NCBI GenBank assembly: GCA_002700365.1
Contig: PADB01000010.1
Coordinates: 420,504-484,503 of the forward strand
Direction: 5' to 3'
Length of the DNA stretch: 64,000 bases
From: Kordiimonas sp.
GTDB taxonomy: Bacteria > Pseudomonadota > Alphaproteobacteria > Sphingomonadales > Emcibacteraceae
Numbering within the stretch: position 1 is the first letter of the stretch; the number at the start of each line of letters is the position of its first letter. The position numbers and the translations under genes were made by a program. Below, one piece after another: positions 41,514 to 50,690 of the stretch. The notes beneath the pieces are model-generated. The model ran no database searches, had not been told where the DNA came from, and saw nothing but the letters and a program-made list of their open reading frames with translations.

Positions 41514-42095
41514 CTACAGATCCTCACCGATTTCTGACCGGTTAATCACCATAAGACCTTCTTCAATATTCACCACTGGTACAGTGTCCTCTGTGAAGCG
41601 CACCATGACAGACTTTCCCAGCCCGTCTAACACAACTTCCACCAAGTCACCTGCACCAAAATTATGAACAGCCTTTACCGTTCCAAAGGCAACTCCTTCT
41701 TCATCCTTTACCGTCAACCCCATCAGGTCTGAATGATAATACGCATCATCCTCCAACCCCGGCAGCGCGTCACGCGATACGTACAACCGCGCCCCTTTCA
41801 GGGCTTCGGCATCATCACGTGTTTCTATCCCCGCCAATTGGGCTGCAACCCCCCCTTTTATATTATGTAAAAGAGTAATCCCATATTGATGACCTTCGGG
41901 GGCCTGCTTACTAAAAACAGTCACAGGACCATAATCACCAACTGCACGCGGGTCTTCGGTAAAAGGCTTCAGACGGACTGCACCGCGTATCCCCATGGCA
42001 CCGCTTACCGCTGCCAAACATGCCCAATCCTGCTCATCAGCTTCCAGATAGAAACCACCTGCAGTAGTTGGAGATGAAGAATACGCTTTGGACAC
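41514..42095 (-). CDS. rimM: 16S rRNA processing protein RimM
   Basis: 193 aa. N-terminal domain with AAVSGAMGIRGAVRLKPFTEDP, then the PRC-barrel with YYHSDLMGLTVKDEEGVAFGTVKAVHNFGAGDLVEV. It assists 30S head assembly around S19. Adjacent genes rpsP and trmD are canonical. The first ~25 residues are a weakly conserved leader; a later start is possible. Confidence 0.95.
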   Translation of the reverse strand: MSKAYSSSPTTAGGFYLEADEQDWACLAAVSGAMGIRGAVRLKPFTEDPRAVGDYGPVTVFSKQAPEGHQYGITLLHNIKGGVAAQLAGIETRDDAEALKGARLYVSRDALPGLEDDAYYHSDLMGLTVKDEEGVAFGTVKAVHNFGAGDLVEVVLDGLGKSVMVRFTEDTVPVVNIEEGLMVINRSEIGEDL

Positions 42096-42100
42096 TGGAT

Positions 42101-42529
42101 TTACTCCGCCGCACCTTCAGCAGGCTCTTCAGCCACCTCTGCAGCTTCTGCTGCTGCAGCTTCCGCCGCCTCAGCCGCTGCCGCTTTGGCTGCTTCTTCT
42201 TTTTCACGCTTCTCTTCAATGCGATCCAAAGCTTTCTGCCCGGGCTTAGCTTTATTCGGGTTATTACGCGCTGCACGTTCCATCATACCTGCGGCATCCA
42301 GAAAACGCAGAACACGGTCCGTTGGACGGGCTCCCATGCTCAGCCAGTGGCGCACACGGTCTTCAACCAGGATCACACGCTTATCGCTGTCTTTAGGTAA
42401 CAGAGGATTATATGTACCCACTTTTTCAATAAAACGGCCATCACGCGGGCTTGCGGAATCCGCAATCACGATCCGGTAGTAAGGACGCTTTTTGGCACCC
42501 CCACGAGCTAGACGAATTTTCAAGGCCAT
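42101..42529 (-). CDS. rpsP: Ribosomal protein S16 with Ala/Glu-rich tail
   Basis: 142 aa. The first ~85 residues are a normal bS16 ([47 protein letters not shown]). About 35 residues of almost pure Ala/Glu follow, an acidic extension also known in variable form in other alphaproteobacteria. It lies between ffh and rimM. Confidence 0.97.
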   Translation of the reverse strand: MALKIRLARGGAKKRPYYRIVIADSASPRDGRFIEKVGTYNPLLPKDSDKRVILVEDRVRHWLSMGARPTDRVLRFLDAAGMMERAARNNPNKAKPGQKALDRIEEKREKEEAAKAAAAEAAEAAAAEAAEVAEEPAEGAAE

Positions 42530-42570
42530 ATGTATTGCCTTCCTTTCTAATTACATAAATTTCACATTAG

Positions 42571-43938
42571 TTAACGGGGCAAAAATTGATCGAATCCCGG
42601 GGGTAATTGACCCGGGAGCGGCATACCGCCTTTCTTTCCTTTTTTACCCATTTTCTTCATCATGGTTGCCATCTGTTTATGCTGCTTCAGCAAACGATTG
42701 ACATCCTGAATAGTACAGCCGGAACCCGCCGCAATTCGCTTCTTACGCGATGCATTCATCAGTTTCGGCATTTTTCGTTCTTTCGTGGTCATAGACCTGA
42801 TAATGGCCTCCTGACGCTTCAAAAGGCTTTCATCAATATTGGCCTGCGCCAGTTGTTTTTGCATTTTACCAAGGCCGGGCAACATGCCTAACACACCGGA
42901 CATCCCGCCCAGCTTTTTCATTTGCTGCAATTGACTGAGCAAGTCATCAAAGTCAAATTGACCTTTTTGCAATTTTTTAACCAGCTTTTCGGCATCTTCC
43001 TGCTCGATGCTCTCCGCCGCCTTTTCCACAAGGCTGACGACATCACCCATACCCAAAATACGTGACGCCACACGCTCAGGATGGAACGCTTCAATCTGGT
43101 CCAGTTTTTCACCCATACCAGCGAGCTTGATTGGCTTGCCTGTTACAGCCCGCATACTCAGTGCTGCACCGCCACGGCCATCACCGTCCATCCGCGTCAG
43201 AACGACACCTGTAATCCCAACCTGTTCATTAAACTGCTGGGCGACATTCACCGCATCCTGACCGGTTAAGCTATCGGCCACCAACAATGTTTCATGTGGC
43301 TTTGCTACATCACGAACAGCAATAATTTCAGCCATAAGAGCCTGGTCAACGTGCAAGCGCCCGGCGGTATCCAACATAACAACGTCATAACCTTGCAGCT
43401 TTGCCGCCGTCATCGCCCGCTTGGCGATATCCACGGGCATCTGTCCCGCGACAATAGGCAAGGTCGCAATACCTGCCTGTTCCCCCAAAATCTGTAGCTG
43501 CTCCTGCGCTGCGGGGCGACGAGTGTCCAGCGACGCCATCAGCACTTTCTTGCGCTCTTTTTCCTGTAATCTCTTTGCAATTTTCGCTGTTGAGGTGGTT
43601 TTACCAGACCCCTGCAAACCCACCATCAGAACGGGGACCGGGGCCACCGCCGCCAGATCAATATCCTGACTATCGCCCCCTAACATTTCTACCAGTTGGT
43701 CATTGACGATTTTGATAACCATCTGACCGGGCGTCACTGACCGTAGAACGTCCTGCCCCACTGCGCGGGACTTCACCTTCTCGATAAAGTCTTTCACAAC
43801 TGGCAGTGCCACATCAGCTTCCAACAACGCCACACGCACTTCGCGCATCGCGGTATTCACATCAGCCTCATTCAGGCTACCACGGCGTTTTAGCTGGTCA
43901 AAAATATCGCCAAGTTTATTACTCAGGCTATCAAACAT
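42571..43938 (-). CDS. ffh: Signal recognition particle protein Ffh
   Basis: 455 aa. N domain, then GTPase motifs GLQGSGKTTSTAKIA (G1), DTAGRLHVD (G3) and TRMDGDGRGGAALS, and a Met-rich M domain (IIRSMTTKERKMPKLM, QMATMMKKMGKKGKKGG) that binds signal peptides and 4.5S RNA. It begins the translation operon. Its receptor ftsY is also in the window, on the other strand. Confidence 0.98.
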   Translation of the reverse strand: MFDSLSNKLGDIFDQLKRRGSLNEADVNTAMREVRVALLEADVALPVVKDFIEKVKSRAVGQDVLRSVTPGQMVIKIVNDQLVEMLGGDSQDIDLAAVAPVPVLMVGLQGSGKTTSTAKIAKRLQEKERKKVLMASLDTRRPAAQEQLQILGEQAGIATLPIVAGQMPVDIAKRAMTAAKLQGYDVVMLDTAGRLHVDQALMAEIIAVRDVAKPHETLLVADSLTGQDAVNVAQQFNEQVGITGVVLTRMDGDGRGGAALSMRAVTGKPIKLAGMGEKLDQIEAFHPERVASRILGMGDVVSLVEKAAESIEQEDAEKLVKKLQKGQFDFDDLLSQLQQMKKLGGMSGVLGMLPGLGKMQKQLAQANIDESLLKRQEAIIRSMTTKERKMPKLMNASRKKRIAAGSGCTIQDVNRLLKQHKQMATMMKKMGKKGKKGGMPLPGQLPPGFDQFLPR

Positions 43939-44370
43939 ATGACGTTACCAGTCCTTAATTGCACATCAAATCGCACAAACAAAAATCGCACCAGTGGGCG
44001 AAAACTCGCTGACTGGTGGGCCCCCGTAGGCGCAATTATGTTATTTCGTTCCGTTAGGAATGGCTGGAAATTATGCTTCCCCCCCTGCAGAGTCAAGCAA
44101 AAACAGCGGAAGAATGCGCCGCCGCACCGTTTCCCGCCCTCTTTTCCGAACGCGGGCTTCTTACGGCCGTTATGCAGCGTTAATACGCAATTAGCACGTA
44201 AAAACACACTGCCTTGCCATATAGCGTGTTCCCATTACCGTCTTACGAAAGGCACAACATGACCCAGTCGTATGCATATGAGTAATATTTGGTTGGAAAG
44301 CTGCGGCATATCTGTTCAAATGCGGCAATATTTCGATACATCGAAACTTAATATATTCATATGGTGACCT
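43939..44370. other. 432-bp divergent intergenic region between ffh and the DASS transporter
   Basis: No supported ORF and no 4.5S RNA-like sequence was recognised. It must hold both promoters. The only clear structure is the palindrome at 44331-44346 near the transporter start. Confidence 0.6.
44331..44346. promoter_or_regulatory. Perfect 16-bp palindrome upstream of the DASS transporter
   Basis: TTTCGAT-AC-ATCGAAA has two 7-base arms around a 2-base centre, 24 bp before the ATG at 44371. It is placed where a repressor would block transcription or early elongation. The binding protein is unknown; no regulator gene is adjacent. Confidence 0.45.
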
Positions 44371-45879
44371 ATGCCGTCGCAAGCACAAAACACTGAACCA
44401 TCAACCACGAACACGGGCACACACAAAAGTAAAATATCCCGTCATATCGGTCTATGGCTAGGCATAGCCATTCTCATGTTCACATTAATAGTCCCCGCAC
44501 CCGAAGGCATGCCCGCACCCGCATGGCATGTTGTCGGGGTTGGTCTGCTGATGGCCTGTTGGTGGGCGACCGAAGCCCTGCCCGTGCCTATCACTTCTCT
44601 ATTACCCATGGTTCTTTTTCCCTTGATCGGCATCACCAGCATGAAAGCGGCAACAACCCCCTATGCCCAACCGGTCATCTATCTGTTATTCGGGGGATTC
44701 GTCATTGCCACGGCACTGGAACGCTGGAACTTGCACCGCCGACTAGCCCTATATGTTCTCAACCTCGTGGGCGATCACCCTGCCGCCATTATTGCTGGTT
44801 TTATGGGGGCCACCGCCTTTCTCTCCATGTGGATCAGCAATACCGCCAGCACCATCATGATGATCCCGATTGCCCTGTCTTTGGCACATGTTATTTTAAG
44901 ACCCCAACGGGAAAAAGGGCATGCCTTCAGCCTCTGTCTGGTTCTTGGTATTGCGTATGCCGCCAGCATTGGTGGACTGGGGACATTAATCGGCACGCCG
45001 CCAAATGCGCTGGTCGCGGGCTTTATGGCCAGTGAATACAATATCCAAATCGGTTTTGTGCAATGGATGGCCTTTGGGCTGCCTGTCGTAATTGTTATGG
45101 TCCCCTTGGCCTGGTTTATCTTAACCCGGTGGGTCTTTCACTTCCAACTCGACCATAACCCGCAAGCCCATGACGTCATCCGCACGGAACTGACGAACAT
45201 GGGGCGCTGGACACGGCCCGAACGACGCACGGCCTATGCTTTTATCACCATTGCTTTATTGTGGATTACCCGGCCACTACTACAAAAATATTTAGGCCTA
45301 CCCGGATTAAATGATGCCCTCATTGCCGTCGGCGGGGCCATTTCCTTGTTTCTAATCCCTGCTGGCAATCATAAAGACAACCCTTCGGAAAAGTCACAGT
45401 CCTTATTGGATTGGGAATCGGCAAGCCGGATCCCTTGGGGAGTTTTATTGCTTTTTGGTGGCGGCATGAGCCTCGCCGCCGCCGTCAATAGCTCTGGTCT
45501 CGCTTTATGGCTCGGGGAACAACTCGCCGGATTAACAACACTGCATATGCTCTTATTGCTCTTTGCCCTGGTCAGTCTGGTGATTTTTTTAACAGAATTG
45601 ACCAGTAATACAGCAACGACTGCCGCGTTACTCCCTGTGCTGGGGGCGATCGCCGCACCCGCGGCTTTTGACCCAATGATGCTAGCAGCCCCGGCAGCGC
45701 TCGCCGCAAGCTGCGCCTTTATGCTTCCTGTCGCCACCGCCCCTAATGCCATCATTTATGCCAGTGGCGAAGTCACTATTGCGCAAATGGCGCGCGCCGG
45801 ATTTTGGTTGAATATTGTCGGCATTTTTATTGTCAGCACGCTTTCTTATTTTCTGGTACCGATTATTTTTCTGCCATAG
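44371..45879 (+). CDS. DASS-family (SLC13) sodium:dicarboxylate/sulfate-type symporter
   Basis: 502 aa with about 11-12 membrane segments. The two Ser-Asn-Thr hairpin motifs that bind Na+ and substrate are clear: ISNTASTIMMIPIALSLA in the first half and ELTSNTATTAALLPVLGAIA in the second. LGIAYAASIGGLGTLIGTPPNAL and MLPVATAPNAIIYASG are also family signatures. Members import C4-dicarboxylates, citrate or sulfate, and the sequence does not settle which; the surrounding carbon-metabolism genes make dicarboxylates plausible. Confidence 0.88.
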   Translation: MPSQAQNTEPSTTNTGTHKSKISRHIGLWLGIAILMFTLIVPAPEGMPAPAWHVVGVGLLMACWWATEALPVPITSLLPMVLFPLIGITSMKAATTPYAQPVIYLLFGGFVIATALERWNLHRRLALYVLNLVGDHPAAIIAGFMGATAFLSMWISNTASTIMMIPIALSLAHVILRPQREKGHAFSLCLVLGIAYAASIGGLGTLIGTPPNALVAGFMASEYNIQIGFVQWMAFGLPVVIVMVPLAWFILTRWVFHFQLDHNPQAHDVIRTELTNMGRWTRPERRTAYAFITIALLWITRPLLQKYLGLPGLNDALIAVGGAISLFLIPAGNHKDNPSEKSQSLLDWESASRIPWGVLLLFGGGMSLAAAVNSSGLALWLGEQLAGLTTLHMLLLLFALVSLVIFLTELTSNTATTAALLPVLGAIAAPAAFDPMMLAAPAALAASCAFMLPVATAPNAIIYASGEVTIAQMARAGFWLNIVGIFIVSTLSYFLVPIIFLP

Positions 45880-45972
45880 CAGGACCAATTTTGAAATACA
45901 GAGCTATCCCTCTCTAGCCGCACGCAACACATTTTCCTAGACTCTGGGCGATAATCTCCCATATATGAGCCT

Positions 45973-46819
45973 ATGACAACAACATCACGCCCCCATAACG
46001 TTCGCCCCTTCCTGAAAATGCATGGTCTGGGCAACGACTTTGTCATTTTTGACGGCCGGCAGACCCCTCTGGATCTGTCCGTTGCCCAGGCGCGGGCAGT
46101 TGCGGACCGCAAACGTGGTGTGGGATGCGATCAAATCATCACATTACAACCTTCCTCTGTGGGGCAGATCTTTATGCGGATCCAAAATGCCGATGGGTCA
46201 GAGGTTGATGCCTGCGGCAATGCCACACGTTGTGTGGCTCGTCTTATCATGGATGAAATGGGAACGGACAACACCACCATTGAAACCGGGGCCGGATTAT
46301 TGCGCGCGGCACGACAGGATAACTTAATCACTGTCGATATGGGCATTCCCAAACTGGGCTGGTCGGACATACCTTTGGCACGGGAAAATGACACGCTACA
46401 TGTTGATTTTCAATGTGCCATGTTATCAGATCCTGTTGCCGTCAATGTGGGTAATCCACATGTTGTTTTTTTTTGTGGATAACATTGCCACTATCCCCCT
46501 GGAGGACCTTGGCCCGCAGATCGAACATGACGCTCTGTTTCCTGAACGCGTCAATGTCAGCATTGCTGAAGTTAAAAGCCGGGATAATATTATTTTGCGC
46601 GTCTGGGAACGCGGGGCTGGCATTACCGAAGCCTGCGGTACTGCGGCCTGTGCGACAATTGTTGCCGCCAGCCTGCGGGGGCTGGTCGACAGGGTGGCCA
46701 CAGTGAACCTTGCGGGGGGCGTCCTGAACATGTCATGGGATGATCACGATCATATTCATATGACCGGTCCGGCAACACCCACCTTTATGGGAGAGGTCTT
46801 CCTCCGGGAGGGACCATGA
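45973..46819 (+). CDS. dapF: Diaminopimelate epimerase, interrupted by a frameshift at a T9 run
   Basis: Two overlapping frames make one DapF. The first (45973-46482) ends VNVGNPHVVFFCG-stop; the second continues as VDNIATIPLEDLGPQIEHDALFPERVN to 46819. Removing one T from the run at 46466-46474 gives VVFFVDN and a normal ~281-residue protein. Both catalytic Cys are present: DACGNATRC in the first part, EACGTAAC in the second. DapF makes meso-diaminopimelate for lysine and peptidoglycan and is normally essential, so a sequence error or slippage on the T run is more likely than true loss. The stop overlaps mtaB. Confidence 0.85.
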
Positions 46820-48141
46820 CCCAATATAATCGCCCCACAAGGCAGCAACCCGAAGTCGTGACTTTTGGATGTCGGCTTAATACCTATGAATCCGAAGTTA
46901 TCCGCTCCCACGCAACGACGGCCGGGTTGAATAACGCTATTATTTTCAATACGTGTACAGTCACCGCTGAAGCTACACGTCAGGCGCGTCAGGCTATTCG
47001 TCGCGCCCACCGTGAAAATCCGGATGCGCAAATCATTGTCACCGGATGTGCCGCACAGGTGGACCCAGAGCAATTCGCACAGATGGACGAAGTCCATAAG
47101 GTCCTAGGCAACACGGAAAAAATGGACCTGCAATATTATCAGGTCCCAACACAGGATTTCGGCATCGCCGACAGTGAAAAAGTCAGCGTGAATGATATTA
47201 TGTCCGTGACCGAAACCGCCGGGCATCTCATCAGTGGTTTTGAAGAAAGAAGCCGTGCCTTTATCCAGATCCAGAACGGATGCGATCACCGCTGTACATT
47301 TTGTGTGATCCCCTATGGCCGGGGAAATTCCCGCTCTGTCCCCGCTGGGGAAGTGATAAAGCAAATTCAGCATCTTGTGGAACAAGGTTATCGTGAAGTA
47401 GTGCTAACGGGTGTTGACATTACCTCTTACGGGGCGGACCTTCCCGGCCCTTCCAGTTTAGGGCTCCTCTGCCAGACAATACTCAAACTTGTACCTGACT
47501 TGCCTCGGCTCCGCCTGTCATCTATCGATTCTATAGAGGCTGACGACACCCTGTTTGATGTCATCACCACACAAGAACGTCTTATGCCGCATTTGCATCT
47601 TTCGCTACAATCCGGGGATAATATGATCCTCAAACGCATGAAGCGTCGCCACAGCCGCGAAGACAGTATAGAATTTTGCCAGCGGGTACGGGCCGCACGA
47701 CCTGACATGGTCTTTGGCGCCGATTTTATCACAGGCTTTCCCACTGAAACTGATGAGATGTTCAACAATACCCTGCGTCTCGTTGATGAATGCGATCTGA
47801 CGATGCTGCATGTCTTTCCCTATTCCGAACGCGAAGGCACGCCTGCGGCGCTGATCCCCGGCAAAATCCCCGGTGACGTGCGCAAGGCCCGTGCCGCGCG
47901 CCTGCGCGCCGCTGGTGACGCCCGCCAGGATGCCTTCCTGCAACAACAGGTGGGCCAAACACGTTCAATCCTGCTGGAAAAGGCCACCGATCAGCCCGGC
48001 ACCTATCTGGGCCATACGGAACATTTCACGCCTGTGCGCCTAAACGGTCCTGCAGACGGTCCCGCCTTAAAAACAGGGCATATTGTCAGCGCCCGCATTA
48101 CCGGTTACAAGGATGGCATTCTGCACGCAGACGTTCTGTAA
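46816..48141 (+). CDS. mtaB: tRNA t6A37 methylthiotransferase MtaB
   Basis: 441 aa. Methylthiotransferase domain with Cys in TFGCRLNTYESE, FNTCTVT and VTGCAAQ; radical SAM motif NGCDHRCTFCVIPYGRG; C-terminal TRAM-like domain. The GCRLN rather than GCQMN wording places it with MtaB (t6A to ms2t6A) rather than MiaB. The ATG overlaps the dapF stop by 4 bases, a pairing common in alphaproteobacteria. Confidence 0.9.
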   Translation: MTQYNRPTRQQPEVVTFGCRLNTYESEVIRSHATTAGLNNAIIFNTCTVTAEATRQARQAIRRAHRENPDAQIIVTGCAAQVDPEQFAQMDEVHKVLGNTEKMDLQYYQVPTQDFGIADSEKVSVNDIMSVTETAGHLISGFEERSRAFIQIQNGCDHRCTFCVIPYGRGNSRSVPAGEVIKQIQHLVEQGYREVVLTGVDITSYGADLPGPSSLGLLCQTILKLVPDLPRLRLSSIDSIEADDTLFDVITTQERLMPHLHLSLQSGDNMILKRMKRRHSREDSIEFCQRVRAARPDMVFGADFITGFPTETDEMFNNTLRLVDECDLTMLHVFPYSEREGTPAALIPGKIPGDVRKARAARLRAAGDARQDAFLQQQVGQTRSILLEKATDQPGTYLGHTEHFTPVRLNGPADGPALKTGHIVSARITGYKDGILHADVL

Positions 48142-48168
48142 ATCCTGTCATAAAGTGATCATGCCGTT

Positions 48169-49107
48169 ATGAGCGATACACCCAAGAAAAAAGGTTGGTT
48201 TCAACGCCTGAAGGCGGGCCTGTCCCGCAGTAAATCAGCAATCTCCGGCGGCATTGGCAGCATTTTCACCAAACGCAAGCTGGACGCCACCACCCTTGAA
48301 GAACTGGAAGATCTGCTGATCACCTCTGATCTGGGCGTCGAAGTCAGCATGCGCATCTGCGAAAATCTGGCACAAAACCGCTATGACAAGGAAATCAGCC
48401 CGGAAGAGGTGGAAGAGGTCCTTGCCACCGAAATCACCAGCATTCTGGAACCTGTGGCCAAGCCGCTAGAAATCAATCCGGAACACAAGCCCCATATCAT
48501 CCTTATGGTGGGTGTGAACGGCAGCGGCAAGACCACCACCATTGGCAAACTGGCCAAACAGTTCCTGGGCGAACGTAAAACCGTGATGCTGGCCGCAGCC
48601 GATACCTTCCGCGCCGCCGCCATTGAACAGTTACAAGTCTGGGGCCAGCGCAATAACGTACCCGTCATTTCCGGCAAGGAAGGTGGCGACCCGGCAAGCG
48701 TCGCCTTCGAAGCCGTTGAACAGGCCCGCGTCCAGAAAACAGACGTGCTGTTAATCGATACCGCTGGCCGCCTGCAAAACCGCGCCGAACTGATGGAAGA
48801 ACTGGCCAAGGTTGTCCGCGTGATCCGCAAACAGGATGAAAGCGCGCCCCATGACACCGTACTGGTACTGGATGCCACCACCGGCCAAAACGCGCTTAAT
48901 CAGGCCCAGGTCTTCAGCGAAGTGGCCGATGTCAGCGGCCTGATCATGACCAAGCTGGACGGCACGGCCCGCGGCGGTGTGCTGGTGGCCTGCGCCGATA
49001 AATTCGGCCTGCCTATCCATGCTATTGGGGTCGGTGAGAGCATTGATGATCTGCAAGCCTTCAAGGCTGATGACTTCGCCAACGCTCTTGTGGGACGCGA
49101 AAGCTGA
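48169..49107 (+). CDS. ftsY: Signal recognition particle receptor FtsY
   Basis: 312 aa. N domain from about residue 25, then GTPase motifs GVNGSGKTTTIGKLA, DTFRAAA, DTAGRLQN and TKLDGTARGG. It docks the SRP-ribosome complex at the membrane. The usual acidic A domain is absent, leaving a short basic N-terminus (KKKGWFQRLKAGLSRSKSA). Third positions look more G/C-rich than in its neighbours (by eye). It follows mtaB by 27 bp. Confidence 0.96.
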   Translation: MSDTPKKKGWFQRLKAGLSRSKSAISGGIGSIFTKRKLDATTLEELEDLLITSDLGVEVSMRICENLAQNRYDKEISPEEVEEVLATEITSILEPVAKPLEINPEHKPHIILMVGVNGSGKTTTIGKLAKQFLGERKTVMLAAADTFRAAAIEQLQVWGQRNNVPVISGKEGGDPASVAFEAVEQARVQKTDVLLIDTAGRLQNRAELMEELAKVVRVIRKQDESAPHDTVLVLDATTGQNALNQAQVFSEVADVSGLIMTKLDGTARGGVLVACADKFGLPIHAIGVGESIDDLQAFKADDFANALVGRES

Positions 49108-49187
49108 TATCTTTCATCTTTTTTTTACCTCATCACCGCATTATTATCCGTAACTACACTTACCTTGTAAAATAGTGGTGACGTATC

Positions 49188-49418
49188 GTGTCTCAATCGC
49201 CCGACTCTAAAAATATAACGACGCTCACAGATGAATTGATTATGAGCGATGAATTCCCCTCTCTTTTCACGACATATTTCACAGAATGTCTACAATCCTC
49301 ATTGGCTGACGCCACCGCAGCCGGACATACATTGTACGGTATATTAGACGGTGAAATTGTTGAAGTTCCCGCCAGTTTTGAATTGGACGATGAAACGGAT
49401 GAGGACGACATCATATGA
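49188..49418 (+). CDS. Small acidic protein, putative partner/antitoxin of the Zeta-like kinase
   Basis: 76 aa from GTG 49188 (an ATG at 49242 would leave 58 aa). Two predicted helical stretches (TDELIMSDEFPSLFTTYFTECLQSSLADATAAG) lead to HTLYGILDGEIVEVPASF and a strongly acidic tail DDETDEDDII. The short YGILDGEIVEVP element resembles small proteins seen next to Zeta-like kinases in other proteobacteria (from memory). It overlaps the kinase start by 4 bases, the tight coupling typical of toxin-antitoxin pairs. Antitoxin role is inferred, not shown. Confidence 0.6.
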   Translation: MSQSPDSKNITTLTDELIMSDEFPSLFTTYFTECLQSSLADATAAGHTLYGILDGEIVEVPASFELDDETDEDDII

Positions 49419-50038
49419 ACCAAATGCCACAATGGATATGGATCATCGCCGGGATTAGCGGCTCAGGCAAAAGTACAATCACTGGCAATGACCGCTTTAG
49501 TGAGAAGCTCCCTGACATGCCGGTCCTGAATGTCAACGATGTCCAGAACGTATTACACACACAATTTCCCGATCTGACCAAAGAAAAGTCATATGAACAG
49601 GCGGTTGAGATGGTGTCCATGGACGCCCATATGTTCATAGATGCCGAACAACCCTTCTGTATTAAAACGGCGTTACGTAGCGATCGATTCAAAAAAGTGG
49701 CAGAAAAGGCAAGAGCTAAGAATATCCGCATTGGTATGATTTATGTCGGGCTATCCAGTCTGGAACTGGCCCATAAGCGTCTACAAAACCGCGTTACCGC
49801 AGGCGATTCAACGTTGCAAACCGTCACGCTGGATGACTTAAAAGCCGATTGGCAAAGCAGCCTGAATAACCTGTCATGGTTTGCACCGCGTGTGGATCGT
49901 TTATTGATATACAACAATGATGACCCCAATGGCCGCCCCGCACTCATTGCAGAAGGCAAAGACGGAAAGGTCCAGATTCTCAATACGCTTTCCATACCCG
50001 ATATAACCGACATTTTACTGCCTATTAGCGGCATGTAA
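49415..50038 (+). CDS. Zeta-toxin-like P-loop kinase
   Basis: 207 aa. Walker A GISGSGKST (residues 13-21) with the Zeta-family layout: a LNVNDVQNVL segment where Zeta has the INxD Asp, FCIKTALRSDRF where Zeta has FETTLS, IRIGMIYVGLSSLELAHKRLQNRV, then WQSSLNNL and DRLLIYNND. Zeta/PezT toxins phosphorylate UDP-N-acetylglucosamine and block wall synthesis. Here the Glu of FETT is Lys, and the Arg-rich segment before the SLxNL motif reads DLKADW, so activity or substrate may differ. The pair with the preceding gene breaks the usual ftsY-yciB adjacency, suggesting acquisition. Confidence 0.75.
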   Translation: MNQMPQWIWIIAGISGSGKSTITGNDRFSEKLPDMPVLNVNDVQNVLHTQFPDLTKEKSYEQAVEMVSMDAHMFIDAEQPFCIKTALRSDRFKKVAEKARAKNIRIGMIYVGLSSLELAHKRLQNRVTAGDSTLQTVTLDDLKADWQSSLNNLSWFAPRVDRLLIYNNDDPNGRPALIAEGKDGKVQILNTLSIPDITDILLPISGM

Positions 50039-50076
50039 GCCTTGCCCTTTTATCCCTTGCAGCTATAGTCGCGGCT

Positions 50077-50646
50077 ATGAACCAACTCCTAAAATTATTG
50101 ATCGAAGCCGGCCCGATTATTCTTTTCTTCATTGCCAACGGCCAATGGGGACTCATGACGGCCACAGCCATCTTTATGGCGGCGATGATTGTTTCCATGG
50201 GCATGTCCTATGCCCTGACCAAACATATTCCCCTGATGTTATGGATTTCTGTTTTCCTTGTCTTGGTCTTTGGCGGGGCCACCCTGTACTTTGACGATGA
50301 ACTGTTCATCAAATTGAAGCCAACCATATTATATGGCCTGTTCTCCGTCACCCTGATGTTTGGTTATTTGACCAAACGCCCCCTGATAAAAACGCTGTTC
50401 GAAAGTGGTTTCCCCCCGCTCGCAGATATCGCCTGGCATAAAATGACCCGAAACTGGGGGCTGTTTTTTGCCGCCATGGCCCTCTTGAATGAATATATCT
50501 GGCGCAATTACGCGACAGATACATGGATTGCATCAAAACTGGCCGTCTTTCTTCCGCTCTCACTGGTCTTTGCTATGGCGCAGACCCCTTTGATCCTGAA
50601 GTATCAACAGGATGATGATACAGACGATTCCCCTTCGGCTAACTAA
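50077..50646 (+). CDS. yciB: Inner-membrane spanning protein YciB (septation protein A)
   Basis: 189 aa, about five membrane helices. LLIEAGPIILFFIANG, GGATLYFDDELFIKLKPTILYGLF and WHKMTRNWGLFFAAMALLNEYIWRN are YciB/IspZ signatures. The protein affects envelope integrity and septation in enterobacteria. In alphaproteobacteria it commonly follows ftsY; here 38 bp after the Zeta-like gene. Confidence 0.93.
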   Translation: MNQLLKLLIEAGPIILFFIANGQWGLMTATAIFMAAMIVSMGMSYALTKHIPLMLWISVFLVLVFGGATLYFDDELFIKLKPTILYGLFSVTLMFGYLTKRPLIKTLFESGFPPLADIAWHKMTRNWGLFFAAMALLNEYIWRNYATDTWIASKLAVFLPLSLVFAMAQTPLILKYQQDDDTDDSPSAN

Positions 50647-50690
50647 CCTCACACCATGTCAGCCTACAGTCCGCGATCTGAAAAGAGCTT

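Noticed and set aside
43939-44370. 4.5S RNA gene near ffh
   Set aside because: No GGAA/GCAGCC-type SRP domain IV loop with a matching stem could be found in the intergenic region.
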